NCBI GenBank assembly: GCA_026874595.1
Contig: CM049308.1
Coordinates: 39,914,527 to 39,978,526, forward strand
DNA from: Sipunculus nudus
Taxonomy: Eukaryota > Annelida > Sipuncula > Golfingiida > Sipunculidae
Reading direction: 5' to 3'
DNA: 64,000 nt
In this document: positions 11,154 to 22,699 of the stretch, piece after piece
How the letters are laid out: each line of letters starts with the position of its first letter
Position numbering within the stretch: the first letter of the stretch is position 1
The notes under the pieces: generated by a model
What the model was told of the DNA's origin: nothing
The model's database searches: none
Seen by the model: the letters and a program-made list of their open reading frames with translations, nothing else
Made by a program: the position numbers and the translations under genes

Positions 11154-11880
11154 GATTAATTTCACACTTTTTTCACTACCATTGGAATTAACAGAAATCA
11201 GAAACCCGATGAGGCCCATTTTGAATCTCACAGATATTCAGGAAAAGTCAAAAGCTGGCTACAAGAAGAAACTAGGACTATGAGTGACTTATCAGATAAT
11301 TGTGCAATCGTGGCAAACAAGCGCACACTGGTTTCGAAAGAAGAAAACAGTATCATTTCCAGATGCGTCTGCACTTATTGTAAAGATCTGGGATAACCAA
11401 TTTGGTTCACTTTTGGCATTCTGACAGTGAAATATGTGGGGATGAGGCAGATTTTTAGTTTATTAACATCATGACTGCATGATAAGAATTATTCTCAAAG
11501 AGTACAATTTACAAGGGCAAAATAATCACAAAATATTTTTTAAATCCCCAAAATGTAGGTAGCGCAACCAAATTTGATTTTGGTGCACATGGCTTAACAT
11601 ACACTGATGTAGAAAATAATGTATCCGTTAATAATGTATCTGCCCATTGTGAAGAATAGATTTCAACTATGACCCATGACAGGATTAACGGATTTTAAAG
11701 TTTCAAGAAGATGCCATTTTGAAAATAATTCAACAATTTATACTGATTCCATTTCCCTAACTTCAAGGAATAGTTAATTATGATATGTGTACATATAAAC
11801 TAAAGTTTAAAGTGTCTAATATAGGCATAAGTGGAATAAATTATGGGTCAATATAGGTGCGCCATCATAAGCAATCCCTT
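10680..11880. other. no gene seen; two (AT)n tracts
   Basis: Contains (AT)n at 10902-10922 and a long (AT)n at 11080-11150. No exon-like segment was found. Confidence 0.5.
11080..11150. repeat. (AT)n microsatellite
   Basis: About 71 bp of uninterrupted AT dinucleotides, one of the longest simple repeats in the window. Confidence 0.97.
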
Positions 11881-11889
11881 GAAAGATGT

Positions 11890-12055
11890 GACTAAGGGAC
11901 ACCATTTTACTAAATTCAAAGGTCAATGGAACACCATGAAACGAATATTTATCAGACCGATAGACAAGCAGACAGAAGCGTAGCCGGACGGCATGACGGA
12001 CAGACGAGCCAAATCGATGCCCCTTATTCTGGAAGCGGGAGAGAAAAACTGATTC
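11890..12055 (+). mobile_element. RTE-like 3' end fragment with (GACA)-type tail
   Basis: The segment runs into GACCGATAGACAAGCAGACA, then GACGGACAGACGAGCC and AAATCGATGCCCCTTATTC. A short GACA/GACG-rich tract followed by a CGAT-CCCC motif is typical of 3' ends of RTE-clade LINEs in invertebrates. No coding region is attached. Confidence 0.45.
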
Positions 12056-12059
12056 TAAT

Positions 12060-13080
12060 AATCATAATCAGAAAATTAACGATCATCCTTTTATCAGCAG
12101 TATAGTTCGGTCCTCTGATGTATGAGCATATTCACGTGTCAATTTTATTTCAAAGACGAGTTCCCCATCCGCTCATGTAATATTCATCTAATCATATTAA
12201 GCTGATATTTTAACCAAAGGTAATATAATAAAATATTCAGATAAAACAACAATACATCCCTGTTGAAATAGTTTATTCAAATGTCAGGCAGCGTCTAATT
12301 TGCATTATTCATTCAGGCCTCACACCTCATCCTTCAATGCATAACTGGGCCACAATCCATAGAATTTACATACCTCATACATATGGCTATGTGAGGAATA
12401 TCTTTCTTAACAATAAAGTATTACCATATATTTAAGTTCTTGGGACAAACAAAAGCCTATCCATCACGGGGAAACCACCTGGGAATACAACAATATAGAG
12501 TATACCTATACATATAATTAGTCGAGATCCTTTGTTTAAACGTTGCCATAATATTATATACATGGCCACACCCCCAAGTTTTATGTAGCAGACACATAAA
12601 TAACACAGTACAACCATATATCTCTACGCATTGCTATCAAACATTCCCTGAAACCACCATCTAAATTTTCAGATCTGTCAAGAAGCATTTCATGTACCAC
12701 ATAAGAAGATTTCGAGTTGGTAAAAAGTAAGATTATTTTATTAAAATCACCATATACAAGACTTCTCCGCAACCGTGTATAATTAATATATTTACAACAC
12801 CTGACAGTCTTTTCCATTTTAAAGGAAAGATATAAGCCGACTGTAAAAAAAATGCAAATGCACACATGCTAACGTCACAAGTCACGTGAAAAGGCAGCAG
12901 ATTTTCTCTGGAAAAATATGTAGATACGTTGATCGCGTCATGATGTCAGGAGTCAAGTGTTAAAGCAACATCCTTAAGTAAGGAATTAATACGCATGAAT
13001 AAAATTGTTCTGCTTATGCCATATATAGAAATTAATTAGCTCTGGTAAATGATAGCTGAAAATACGAAAAGGTTCCAACA
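12060..13080. other. no gene seen
   Basis: AT-rich and stop-rich in all frames. The two minus-strand frames here have no start context, splice signals or motifs. Confidence 0.5.
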
Positions 13081-13124
13081 CACGGGATGAAAGACGTGTG
13101 TGCGCAACACGCAGTCCACATATT

Positions 13125-13240
13125 AATAATGTAGCCGTGAATACACGGCTAAGTTAGCATTTATATTCGACGTGATACAAGGCACACGGGGAATGTGCTG
13201 CAAACGGTCACCCATCTTATTGCATTGATACCGGATATAA
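13125..13240 (+). repeat. dispersed repeat family R4, copy 3
   Basis: CCGTGAATACACGGCTAAG, GCATTTATATTCGACGTG, GGCACACGGGGAATGTGCTG and CGGTCACCCATCTTATTGCA follow the family order. An (AT)n tract begins directly after the copy, at 13249. Confidence 0.6.
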
Positions 13241-13246
13241 ACCAAA

Positions 13247-13248
<2 letters not shown>

Positions 13249-13283
<35 letters not shown>
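13249..13283. repeat. (AT)n microsatellite
   Basis: About 35 bp of AT dinucleotides adjoining the R4 copy. Confidence 0.95.
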
Positions 13284-13286
<3 letters not shown>

Positions 13287-13289
13287 TCT

Positions 13290-14750
13290 ATGTCACATAC
13301 CACCTTCTTTCAGACTGGTTTTGCTCTCAGTTTTGAAATGGGTAATGGTATGTCGTTAAATATACAGCCAGAAAGTCTCATATACCTATGCCGCCGACAA
13401 AATATCCGACGATCGGCCTGCCGATCTGCTGACAAATTGCAAACTGCAAGCAAATATGTTTGTTCGGAGCGTCTTGAGGCTCCATTATTTCACCGAAGTA
13501 CCCCCGCATACAAAGATTAACGTGAATGTGTGGTTCCGTTTTGAAAAGTGTACAAACTTCTGTTGAATGAAACTAGTGGCACATAATGAGTTGTTGTTGA
13601 ATTCGTCCTGCGCAGACGTGACAGTTTTTGCCGCTTATGGCAAAGAGGCTCTATCTCCTGTTATCCATGAAACAATTGTGTGTTGTGAAAGATCCAACCG
13701 GCTTATGTATAAAACACACACAGATCCGATATGGAGCAAATATTCTTTCTGCTTCCACTGCCTATGGTGAAAGTCTGGGTTTGGCGTTCAACAAAGCACT
13801 AAAATGATCTAAAAAGCACTCAGCGCATACTCTGGTCAATTCAAGGGGCTGCAGGCGGTGCCGTTCCAACTTATCACAGATGAATCTATAGGTGGTATCA
13901 GGAGAGCTTTCCAATTATTGAAATTACTTTGCTGATGAAAACATTCCATTCGCCACCCATTTTTATGTAACTTGAGTTATCAGTACAAAATAGACAAAAG
14001 TTAGTTACCACGGGTAGATAAATCTTGCTGTCCTTATTAACACACTGAAGATTCTGGTTTGTTTATTAAAAATACAATAAAAACTGCCAGATGAATGTCG
14101 TTGGTTTAAACTTCCATTACTTTGACGTTATAGCAGTGACGTCTTTGAAGTCATTGGAATACACCTCCATAATGATAACATCACCATGACAACCAAATGC
14201 CGACAGCGACCGTTGAAGCTTCCAATACGCATCTATTTGGACGTCCTAAGATTATCTCCTAAAGTTCAGAAAAATGTTATTGAAGATGATCAGTGCATGG
14301 AGACAACGAATAAAGAACAGTAACAAACAGACGTACAAACACACTTTAAAGGTGTGTGCTTGACGTTTCTCTATGTACTGACTTCCAGCCAGAAGTCCCA
14401 TTCCCACCGGACGAGAAGCCGATATTCTGCAAACCACTTTGCCCCAGCCATTCTGAAGGAAGTTCACAGAGCCTCAGATTATTGGATGCGTCAAAGTGTC
14501 TATGAGAAGATTACATTATGTGAGTACGAAATTTCTTTGGAGTCTATCCGAAAAACTTTCTCCTAAGACAAACTAAGCCAAAGCACACAATACGAGGACG
14601 ATAAATCAGTGATGCCTATCCGTTAGACTACCTCCCATGAAAAATCAAAACATATTGTTAGGACCTCGGAGCGAGGATAAACCCAAGACTGGACACATTC
14701 AAGGCCAGTTCCTGATATACTGATGCAGGAGCTTTGTGGCGTTTATGCTT
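13290..14750. other. no confirmed gene; flank beyond the terminal exon
   Basis: Short plus-strand frames at 13290-13520 and 13567-13770 show no motif. An exon-like segment at 14389-14519 on the plus strand has TTCCAG and GTGAGT ends but no partner exon (see rejected items). Confidence 0.4.
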
Positions 14751-14754
14751 CGAG

Positions 14755-14978
14755 TTTTTTTTTTTTTTTTTTGTTGCTGCTCTGTTGTTTTATTCTCACA
14801 CAAATATACAGCTTGCGCCACCTTTTCAGAAGACGCTGGGGCTCGGTGTCTTTCCCTGATCTCCCTCCAAAGGCGACTGCCTTTAAGAATGAGCTCTTCA
14901 ATGGATTACTTCCAAGACACAGCGGTAAAGTCCTCTTACAGCTCGTACGGTCCGCTAGGAGCTGTCCTTTCAGCGGTG
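14755..14978 (-). other. 3' UTR, poly(A) signal and genomic A18 of the minus-strand gene
   Basis: Downstream of the TAG of the terminal exon, the minus strand has no long frame and carries AATAAA at 14789-14794. A genomic run of 18 A (T18 on plus, 14755-14772) starts 16 nt after it, the usual distance for cleavage. A true 3' end is the simplest reading. The A-run could instead mean that the terminal segment was reinserted by retroposition. Confidence 0.5.
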
Positions 14979-15023
14979 CTATACTGAAAAGCCATACTTC
15001 TGTCTAGGCTCACCTTGGAAAAA
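14979..15023 (-). CDS. terminal exon of an unidentified acidic-protein gene
   Basis: On the minus strand a good acceptor (CTGATTCTTTTTTACAG, AG at 15025-15024) opens onto 14 codons and a TAG. The peptide is FFQGEPRQKYGFSV. The exon enters in phase 0, exactly what exon 29262-29420 leaves, and is followed by an AATAAA and an A-run, so it behaves as a last coding exon. The short, basic-aromatic tail could be a C-terminal docking peptide, but that is a guess. The competing plus-strand reading of this segment, a frame ending at 14987, is considered less likely. Confidence 0.5.
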   Translation of the reverse strand, partial: FFQGEPRQKYGFSV

Positions 15024-15029
15024 CTGTAA

Positions 15030-16040
15030 AAAAGAATCAGGTATGCGATGCAACATGGAGAATGCATCTATGCCCAACCTATAGTGGTATATTTACGAAA
15101 TATCATAGCCATCTGACACCAATGTTTTTACCAGGTCAGGGTAAATGAGAGCCTCATAGAATAACAAGCTATAATTAAGGAAAAGTAGTTAGTAATTTTA
15201 ATAATGTTGTGTTTATTTATATCATAATCAGTATGTGCTGATCAGTAGATCAGTTGTTTTTGTATCAAGTAAAGGAACCTGCTAACCGACTTTTTGATAT
15301 GATTGGCTGACAGAAGATTCTGGAGGTCCAGATGCTTCTGGGAGGCTTAGTTGGTGATTTCCATGTAGAAAGTTCGATATAAAGTAGTTCTGATATAAAA
15401 GCCGGGTCTAAAGCAGCCGAGGAGGTCAGTCGAGAAGTGTCTTCGCAGCCAGACGATGTGAGGTGTAGATTCGCACCAGACGGGATGTTATTTCAAGTAC
15501 TGCGTTAGGACGATTACTGGCTCCAGGAGACAGTGTTAATGTAGCCGAGAAGGACATTAGAAGTTTTCTGAACTTTGTATTTGTGAAGTTAGAGCCAGTT
15601 ATTTATGGGCGAAAACCAAAGAACTGTAGAAGAATTGTATTGGCGGATTGGATCCAGTCTACTACGGTAAAGCTTTCTTGCGAGCCCCACGTTAAAACAC
15701 AGGCCCAGACAGGACTGAAGCTCCATCTAGTGTTTCAAACTAGTCACTAGTGATCCAGTTCTAATGCCCAGTTCAGAGACAAGAGTCGACAGAGGGGAAA
15801 ATGTTATGCATGGCCCAGGCTAGAAGCCTATTGTCTTCTATGCGACCATGACCACCAGTGGGCGTTGTAGTTGAAAAGTTTGAAATATCTTTTTTTGTGC
15901 TATCTAAATTACTATAACAAATATCACAACCCTGAAGGCTACATCGGAAACTATGATCCATGGACTGTCTTGCTGACTGCCCCTCTACAGGTTGCATGGA
16001 TACGTATTTTGCTGTAAGCTATTAAATATCGAGCCTTTTC
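15030..16040. other. intron sequence, nothing recognised
   Basis: Lies in the last intron of the minus-strand gene (29261-15024). No repeat or exon was recognised, and the sequence is less AT-rich than its surroundings around 15.4-15.8 kb. Confidence 0.4.
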
Positions 16041-16049
16041 GCGGTCCCT

Positions 16050-16289
16050 TTTTATGCTAGAGAGGTCAAGTTCCAAGTTACTCAAATGCAAATCTCGTAA
16101 AATCTCGCGATATCTGCTGTCAAAAGAGAATAAGCCAGATTCCCTGATAATAATTATAACTATTTCTGTAAGAGAGGTCAATTTTTTTGCTTTGGGTATC
16201 ATTTCATTACCTCTCAGTGACTCTAATACACGTTTCGTCAAATCTTGCCACAACTCCTGTCAAACGAGAATAAGCGAGATTTCATGAAC

Positions 16290-16342
<53 letters not shown>

Positions 16343-16470
16343 CCCAGAAAATTCTTATGCTTATAAATCAGTGAATTTATATGATATAAAGATTTTTGTG
16401 TAGTGTCATTTGATAAGTGCTTACCAATCCAGTCTCGTCAAATCTCGCTCGTTTTCCCGGGAAAAAATGC
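16050..16470. repeat. diverged local repeat around (AT)n
   Basis: AGAGAGGTCAA...TCAAATCTCG-type modules occur at 16060-16150, 16168-16290 and 16425-16460, with GTCAAA-GAGAATAAG-GAGAT shared by the first two. An (AT)n tract at 16294-16341 splits the block. The modules look like one unit of about 110 bp copied in tandem and then diverged. Confidence 0.45.
16294..16341. repeat. (AT)n microsatellite
   Basis: About 48 bp of AT dinucleotides. Confidence 0.95.
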
Positions 16471-16479
16471 TGTGGTATC

Positions 16480-18060
16480 GTTTACAGCTGCCTGCTGGAC
16501 GTTGCTGGCGAATGTGTCAAGATTACATCTCGTTCGTAGTTAAATATTTGTTGTGAAAGAAATAATATGATAAAATCATGCGTGCTTTGTTGCCTGCGAA
16601 CGCAACAGCCTCCAATGAAGAGATGTCAATACTACAGAATTTTGCCTATAAAACAGAGGTGGAGTGATTAGTGTAAAGAGAGATCATCTTGCATCAAGTA
16701 CCATCACGTTGACTGCTTCACGACAACTACCCTCTGATTCTCGAAATGACTTTATGTAAAATTAAAAATTAGCTTGTCAATACTAATAAATGTCATCTGA
16801 AACTTTTTCACTTGCTTCTGTATCTTGTTTTTTTCATATTGAATTCATGCTAACGGAAAGACATTCCCGTTTTGTCAGCGTGACACGTAAAAATCATTAC
16901 ATCCACATGTGGCGTAGCACCTTACTATCCTCTTCTGAACTTAAGAATATTTAGATATAATTCTGAGCCACAGGTTAATGAGTGGCAATAAATACTGAAA
17001 AAAATGTCCAAAGAAAAAAATCCTTACATTACAAATATTGATATCTGTCTGATGATCAAAAGCGTTAAGAGAGCCTGGGGAGCAGTACTTTGAACCAAAC
17101 GTAATTGGTTCATGATGAACATTAAACGAGGAATTATATGTACCCGATGTTCTTGAAATGCCAAAAACGTGATCTGGATGAAAAATCTTGCTTGCTCTTC
17201 AAGATAAAATATACGAAACTTTCAGAAAGCCCTGCAATTATACCGATTCACCAGTATCCGGACTATTAAGCACAGGTATATATGAGGCATGAATGAGAAT
17301 TGATAAACCAAGCGTATTCGTGTATTAAAGAAACCATGTTCATTAAACTTGACATGCCGGTGGTCCTAGCCCACAGGAGTCATTTGTGCACTGGATCCAG
17401 TGGTGACATTTCCGAAGACCCCAAGGCAACCGCTAATTGATTCAGCGACAGCTGGCCAGGGTAAAGTGATAAAAGGATTTATTAAGTAGAAGCTAAATCC
17501 AGCCGAACCACGCGTATTGTTGGGACCCGTCTTAGTCTGTGACAGAACAAAGACATATTGATTCACCGCTACTAATTGGCAAAATCCTGGATAAGGATAT
17601 CGCCAAGGTAAGGCGTGGTCGTCTGCTTGGTAAATCTGGCTCATATCCAACATTTCGTTCTGCACATGTATCTGCCAGATTCTTATGATACACTAGAGAC
17701 GTATAGACAAGTCCAAGCTTAATACCAGTGGATATCCTTATACCATTCCTATCAATAGGCTCCATTTTTTTTTACAAAATAGGAGTATTTTAATATTTTG
17801 ATGTGTTAATGCTTTGAATAAAAATAATAGGTGGGCTTTTTAGTATTGGTCAATTCTTGTCAGATGTGTTAATCACAACTTTCTGTAAGAGGAGAATTAT
17901 GTATTTAAAAAGGCAACTTGCATTGTTCAAAATTAACAAATTGAACCACAGCTTCCAGAATATATGTAATACAGTTACTTTGAGCTTAGAAAGCAGTTTA
18001 TATAAAAACTTATTTATATTTATCATTTATATTATATTTATTTTTACATGGATCGTACAA
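16480..18060. other. intron sequence, no gene confirmed
   Basis: Two overlapping minus-strand frames of 99 and 77 codons (17366-17765) share the same DNA. Neither has splice or motif support. Most of this is probably unique intron or old repeat. Confidence 0.4.
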
Positions 18061-18064
18061 CAAG

Positions 18065-18245
18065 TTGTAATAACTAATACAAGGCGCTCTCCATGGCTCG
18101 GATGTTGGCGCTCGCTGGTTGGATGGCTTAGTGGTAAAACGCTCGGCATTCTCCGTTGGTGATCCGGGTTCGATACCGGGTGTGGCCATGAGAGTGGGTT
18201 GTAGTGGCCTGTCCAAGGTCGGTGGTTTTTCTCCGACTACCAAGC
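18065..18245 (+). mobile_element. tRNA-derived SINE with a SINE-tail fragment joined to its head
   Basis: Plus-strand box A-like TGGCTTAGTGGTAAAACGC (near 18124) and box B GGTTCGATACC (18167-18177) are followed by a body with GTCCAAGGTCGGTGG and TTTCTCCGACTACC. Directly before the head lies GTAATAACTAATACAAGGCG, which at 5.34 kb is the tail end of a SINE in the opposite orientation. This copy therefore looks like two SINEs joined head to head, the left one truncated to its tail. Confidence 0.65.
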
Positions 18246-18249
18246 AGTT

Positions 18250-19030
18250 TATATGTATACTTAACTATCATGAACAAAATACATTAATTACATACAGAAG
18301 CATATTATTATCTTTTATTTGGAGTCTTTAGAAAACAAGAACACTTCACCTGATAAAAAAATACTGCTCAAGGAAGACAAATTCTCCACAGAATATCAAA
18401 TGATAATTGGCTCACTGTGTCGTTAAGCAGCTCTGTGTTTACGTTATACCATTCCATTTTATTTTTTTAATGAACCTTGAATTTTTTATCATATGTTTTA
18501 AAAATAATCATATCACAGAGAAACATGCTATATTATACTTTTAAACAGTCGTACTTATTAACCACTCCGGTCCGTCAGCTGGTACCAAAAATGTGTCTTC
18601 AGTGCTTGCGTGATTAATCCCACCAATTAAAGCTAAGGCTACATAACTGCTACCACAGTTGATGCTTACGTCAGAATCCTTTGTTGCAATCTCACGTGGA
18701 TTACAGTTCTGTCTTCACGTGATGTCAATATAGAGTCAGTATATATAGATACCGGCTCTAGAAACCAGCCAGCAGTACAATTTATAGGAGTCAAGAATCC
18801 AATTTTACCTTGTCACTTGAGGTGGCTTTTTTGTACTAAACTGTTTCGTGGTTAGATTTCAAAATTACAAAATGGAAGAAAGAATATCTATCATATCTTT
18901 CATTGTAACACAAGGATATTCTTTTTTTCAAAATGTGCATTGGCAACTAAAGTCTATGTACGGATTACTGATGAAGGTCTAACAAGCAGTGTGTGAAAAG
19001 ATATTCTCTTGGTTTTTTGTTTGGTTTTTT
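18250..19030. other. intron sequence, nothing recognised
   Basis: AT-rich, no exon-like segment and no clear repeat apart from short T runs. Confidence 0.45.
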
Positions 19031-19034
19031 TTTT

Positions 19035-19320
19035 TAAAGAAGGAAAAGATGGCGCTCGAGCGTCGTAGTTAAGGAAGTCAGGGACCCCGCCCTAGGCGCT
19101 CCTTCGGCAACGATAAAGATGATATCTAATTGTATGTTTATCTATTTACTATTAGGCCCAAAATTTAGGAAAAAATCAGAGGAGATAGAGATGAAAAACT
19201 AAGGTTTTATAAATAGCTAAGGTTTATAAATACTAAACTGGGTGCAAGGTAAGATCAAGCGGACTTGAAAAGCCTGCTTGCTAAGTGGATGTGATGTTAG
19301 TCTCTACAAAGGATGTTGTA
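19035..19320 (+). repeat. dispersed repeat, direct pair with 30118-30400
   Basis: Collinear landmarks with the 30.1 kb copy: GATGGCGCTCGAGCG, GTAGTTA-GGAAGT, GGACCCCCGCC-type, ACTATTAGGCCCAAA, CAGAG-AGATA, CTAAGGT-TATAAAT and GGATGTGATGTTAGTCTCT. About 285 bp long in each copy. The conserved end beside GTTAGTCTCT may be an element boundary. I cannot name the superfamily. Confidence 0.65.
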
Positions 19321-19874
19321 GGATTATGTCTAGAGGAGAAACGAATTTATTTTTGGCTATTGTATGCATATGGTCATTTGTTAAGATCTGTATTGAGAAT
19401 GTTTTATCCTGTTGTATATTTTGTTGGTAAAAGGCAAGAAAACGTTGAACAGAATGTAAATCAGACACCATGCAGTGTATAGTGATTACTTTAAATAAAT
19501 GAGTATCTGCATCGATACTTCTGCTTCATGATCGAGTCCAAAACCGAGATCCGAAAAAAAAAAAACATCACCAAACAGGAGTCCAATATCTTGAAAACTT
19601 TATGATATCTTCGAAACGTGCGTGTCATGGAATAAAACAGCCGCCCTTAACTATAGGTAGAAGAAAAAAGCCTGATTGGCTTACCAAATATTCAGACATG
19701 AATAAAACATAAGTAAGTTCCTGCACGATACATTTTTACATTCATTTACCATCTTCTTTAATTATTTGAACTCGTATAATGCAAGGCCATGCAAGATAAC
19801 CTGAGCCCTTTCCTGTAATTGTGTACTAATCCAACAGCATTTGTGGACAAGAGGATTATACACGGCGTACACGT

Positions 19875-20035
19875 TACTAAATTTCGATACGATATGATAC
19901 AAATCAAAATACGATTCGGGGTCTTACGATCATGGCTTCGTATCGTATTGCATTTTTCGAGCATGTTCCAAATTTTCATATCGTAACTGGCTTCCTATCG
20001 TATCGTATCCAAATGTCATAACGTACGCTGGTACG
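19875..20035. repeat. GATACGATA-rich internally repetitive block
   Basis: CGATACGATATGATAC, CGTATCGTATTG and CGTATCGTATCC occur within 160 bp in both orientations, making an interrupted inverted-repeat cluster. It is probably part of a DNA-transposon-derived repeat. Confidence 0.45.
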
Positions 20036-20204
20036 ACCAGTGCTTTTACAAAATTCATTTATGATTTCCTTTTAAATAATACATCCCTTTGTTAAGATTT
20101 TTCCCCGGCATAGTATATAGAGTATTTTACTGTATATTTTAGTGTTTTAGGTCCCGAGGCCGGTGGATGCCTCGAGGCCATTTTCCGCCGGCCTGTCTTC
20201 GCCT

Positions 20205-20470
20205 TGGCCTCTTGAAGTCAATGACTCGGACTTGCACTTGATGCATCCATCTCGGTCAGAGTCACACAGCCCTAGCCGGGTAGATGATCTTGGTAGAATC
20301 ATAAAATACTGAGTCAGAAAAACATGTTATAAATTAGTCAATTCAGACCAGTGATAAAGTCCAGTCCACACGAGTCCGATGGCATGTCATAATCCTTGAA
20401 GTTCGGGTCCAACTCCACTTTCTACGAGTCCGTGTCTTTTGGAATTCAAGTCAGAGTCCAATACAAATAT
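20205..20470. repeat. GGACTCG-family repeat fragment
   Basis: Repeated GACTCGGACTTG, GAGTCC and AAGTCAGAGTCC modules match the arms of the repeat at 24.7-26.6, 46.6-47.1 and 60.7 kb. Diverged; boundaries approximate. Confidence 0.5.
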
Positions 20471-20564
20471 CCTTTATGTGGGGTACTCCGCTACCCATGT
20501 TTACCATTCACTTATTGACCCCTAATTCCCAGGTGCATAGGTGCATTACGTTCCCCAACACAGG

Positions 20565-20800
20565 TGTAAAATAACTTTTTCGGCCCTTTTCCCCATGTTC
20601 AAACATGCATTTGTGACTGCACATTTGTGAATATTCCTGGAAGTCCTCCTGGTTTCGGATCATGAGCAGGACCCATACCAAATCTAATCGATTTTTCACC
20701 TACCCATTCCCGAGGTGCCCTGAAACTTTTTCGTGCATGACACAGACACGAACGGAAATGAACGCATATCCTCCCGGCGGAGGCAATAATTTCAGAACCA
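20565..20800 (+). mobile_element. RTE-like retrotransposon 3' end fragment, copy 2
   Basis: Collinear with copy 1 at 2330-2592: TTTGTGACTGCACATTTGTG, ATACCAAATCTAATCG, AACGCATATCCTCCCGGCGG (20 bases) and AGGCAATAAT. Same orientation, with several indels between them. Confidence 0.5.
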
Positions 20801-20809
20801 AAGAAACGC

Positions 20810-21735
20810 TCGACAACTGACCTTTAGAAATTCCTATACCTACTCAAAAAAAAACACTATGAATCCTACGGGTGTGATTTAACTTGGATTAAGCTGGTAT
20901 GTACAGCAGTTAGGGTATTCACACAGTTCTGTTCACAAAATATCAGCGATCGACTGAAAGAGAATGGGGTGGGAGAGGTTTAACAGGTCAACAGAATTAC
21001 AAACTTGACAAACCCTCGTCCCCTGGACCGGTAGATCGTTTGATTGATTGGCAGATCGGGTGACTAGTTCCTAAGTTTATTTGTATTATTAATGACTGCT
21101 GAGGTTTGGTTCCACTCTCACTGAGCCCTGTAGGTTCACTTCTTCCAATTACGTAAATATGCACTCAAAACTGGTTTGACATACTCTCCACTGAGACGAA
21201 AGGCTTATTCATATGGAGGCCAACTAAAATGTTATGATTGTAGATTTTATTTGAAAATTTCATAATCTCAGAAATCGAATTATAATAAAAGTTTGTTGTT
21301 TAAATGAAAAAAATGCCTCCTTCATTAATGGAACGGCCGAGAAAGTAATCGGACAATTTATATTATAACTAACGATGTCGTTACTGACCCGTTATCACGC
21401 AACTGTTCTTTGGTCACGCCTCGGGTAAGTCCGCTTTTGGTCTTGAATTGTCGGCGACAATGTCGAAAAAGAGGTGTTTTAGGGGGAGTATTATTCGTAT
21501 TTCTAAATATATCCTAAATAAATTCGACACAGTTTTGCAACAGGGCTATTGTCTCGCCATTTCGCATTGTTCGGAAATTTGGTTAACTCCCGCGGACATA
21601 TCCAATACAAAAATGAATTCTACGAACAAACAAATGATCATTCAAGGACATAGTTGCATGTGAAAGGACTGAGTTATCACATCATTCCTACTCCCGTATC
21701 ATCTGATGGGAGGTTTTTTTTAAATCGTAATCCAT
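20810..21735. other. intron sequence, nothing recognised
   Basis: No exon or named repeat seen. Mostly unique-looking, AT-rich. Confidence 0.45.
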
Positions 21736-21744
21736 GATTGAAAA

Positions 21745-22140
21745 ATAAAACGACCGATGATCGATTATTAATCGATTATTTTATGTACTTTCTATAATAC
21801 CTCGAAATATGCTATTTACTAGCACTTGATATACTGACCGCAGTAGATAGTTTATCTGACATGTACATCGGTATTCATAATGAAACCATCAGTACACCCG
21901 CATCCAATGTTGACTTGCAGTCGGACGATGTTGATTGCGCAAGGTTCCGTTTTGATGCTGTTCGTTACTTTGTGTTCGTATATCTCTGACAGGATAAGAT
22001 TCTTTGCATGTGCATACATAATTGTTTTTAACCGATTATGCAAAAATAAAATCGATTTAAGTAATTTTAAAAGTAAACGACCAATCATCGATTCAATGAT
22101 CGGCACAGCACTAGTATCATCTTATGAAAATGTTAGGTAG
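21745..22140 (-). mobile_element. AATCGATTA-bordered element, copy 1 (inverted relative to 57.9 kb)
   Basis: On the minus strand this matches 57925-58290. Both borders carry AAACGACC followed by an ATCGATT motif in the same orientation. The interior translates in the matching frame of both copies to similar peptides: HAKN, YEHKVTNSI, IVR-QV, CG-T-G and NTDVHV are shared. It may be the remnant of an exon of a DNA transposon or a repeat derived from one. Confidence 0.55.
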
Positions 22141-22149
22141 TTTTTGGCA

Positions 22150-22690
22150 TGAATGAAAAGGAAAGCATTTTTTTTTTCAATTTTCTGTTTCAGTTTTTTT
22201 TCCTTAATCACAGAATCGATTCGTCATCCTTTGATTTTTTTCTCTCTATATCAGACGTCGCATATTCAAAATATGATGACCTAAACCTACATGGAATGGT
22301 ATTTGAAGTCTTTTGTCAACACAACTATTGAAGGAAGGCCTCCAAAATCTGAATAGACATTATAAACCGCTCACTGCCTGAGAAATGGTTTTCAGTTGGA
22401 GTAATTCACCACGCTCTTTGGCCATGACATATTTACCAACTCTTAATCCTGTCATCTGTTTTGATTAAAGCGATCACGTGCCGGTCGTTAAAGCCTGGAT
22501 AATCCTACAAGGCCGTATTGGAAGAGATAATAACTTATATTTATATTTCTCACCTCAAATATCCCACCCATTACTTTAGCACTGATATGATATATTGTTA
22601 AACCAGCACCCTACAGCACTCAGGGTCTGACACTTTGCCTGAATGACCAACCACTCTTTGTTTGACAATGCAAAGTGATACACGGAATAG
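22150..22690. other. intron sequence, nothing recognised
   Basis: T-rich and AT-rich sequence without exon signals. Confidence 0.4.
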
Positions 22691-22699
22691 AATGAACTC

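Noticed and set aside
14389-14987. Plus-strand two-exon model: 14389-14519 (TTCCAG...GTGAGT ends) joined to 14812-14987
   Set aside because: The phases can be joined, but no upstream or downstream partner was found and the second part overlaps the terminal exon of the minus-strand gene, which has AATAAA, the right phase and a better context. Chance splice words are common in 64 kb.
17366-17765. Overlapping minus-strand frames of 99 and 77 codons
   Set aside because: No splice signals, no motifs, and two frames of similar quality over the same DNA indicate chance openness.
18110-18190. tRNA gene
   Set aside because: Box A and box B are present but the acceptor and anticodon stems do not close and a SINE body follows, so it is a tRNA-derived SINE.
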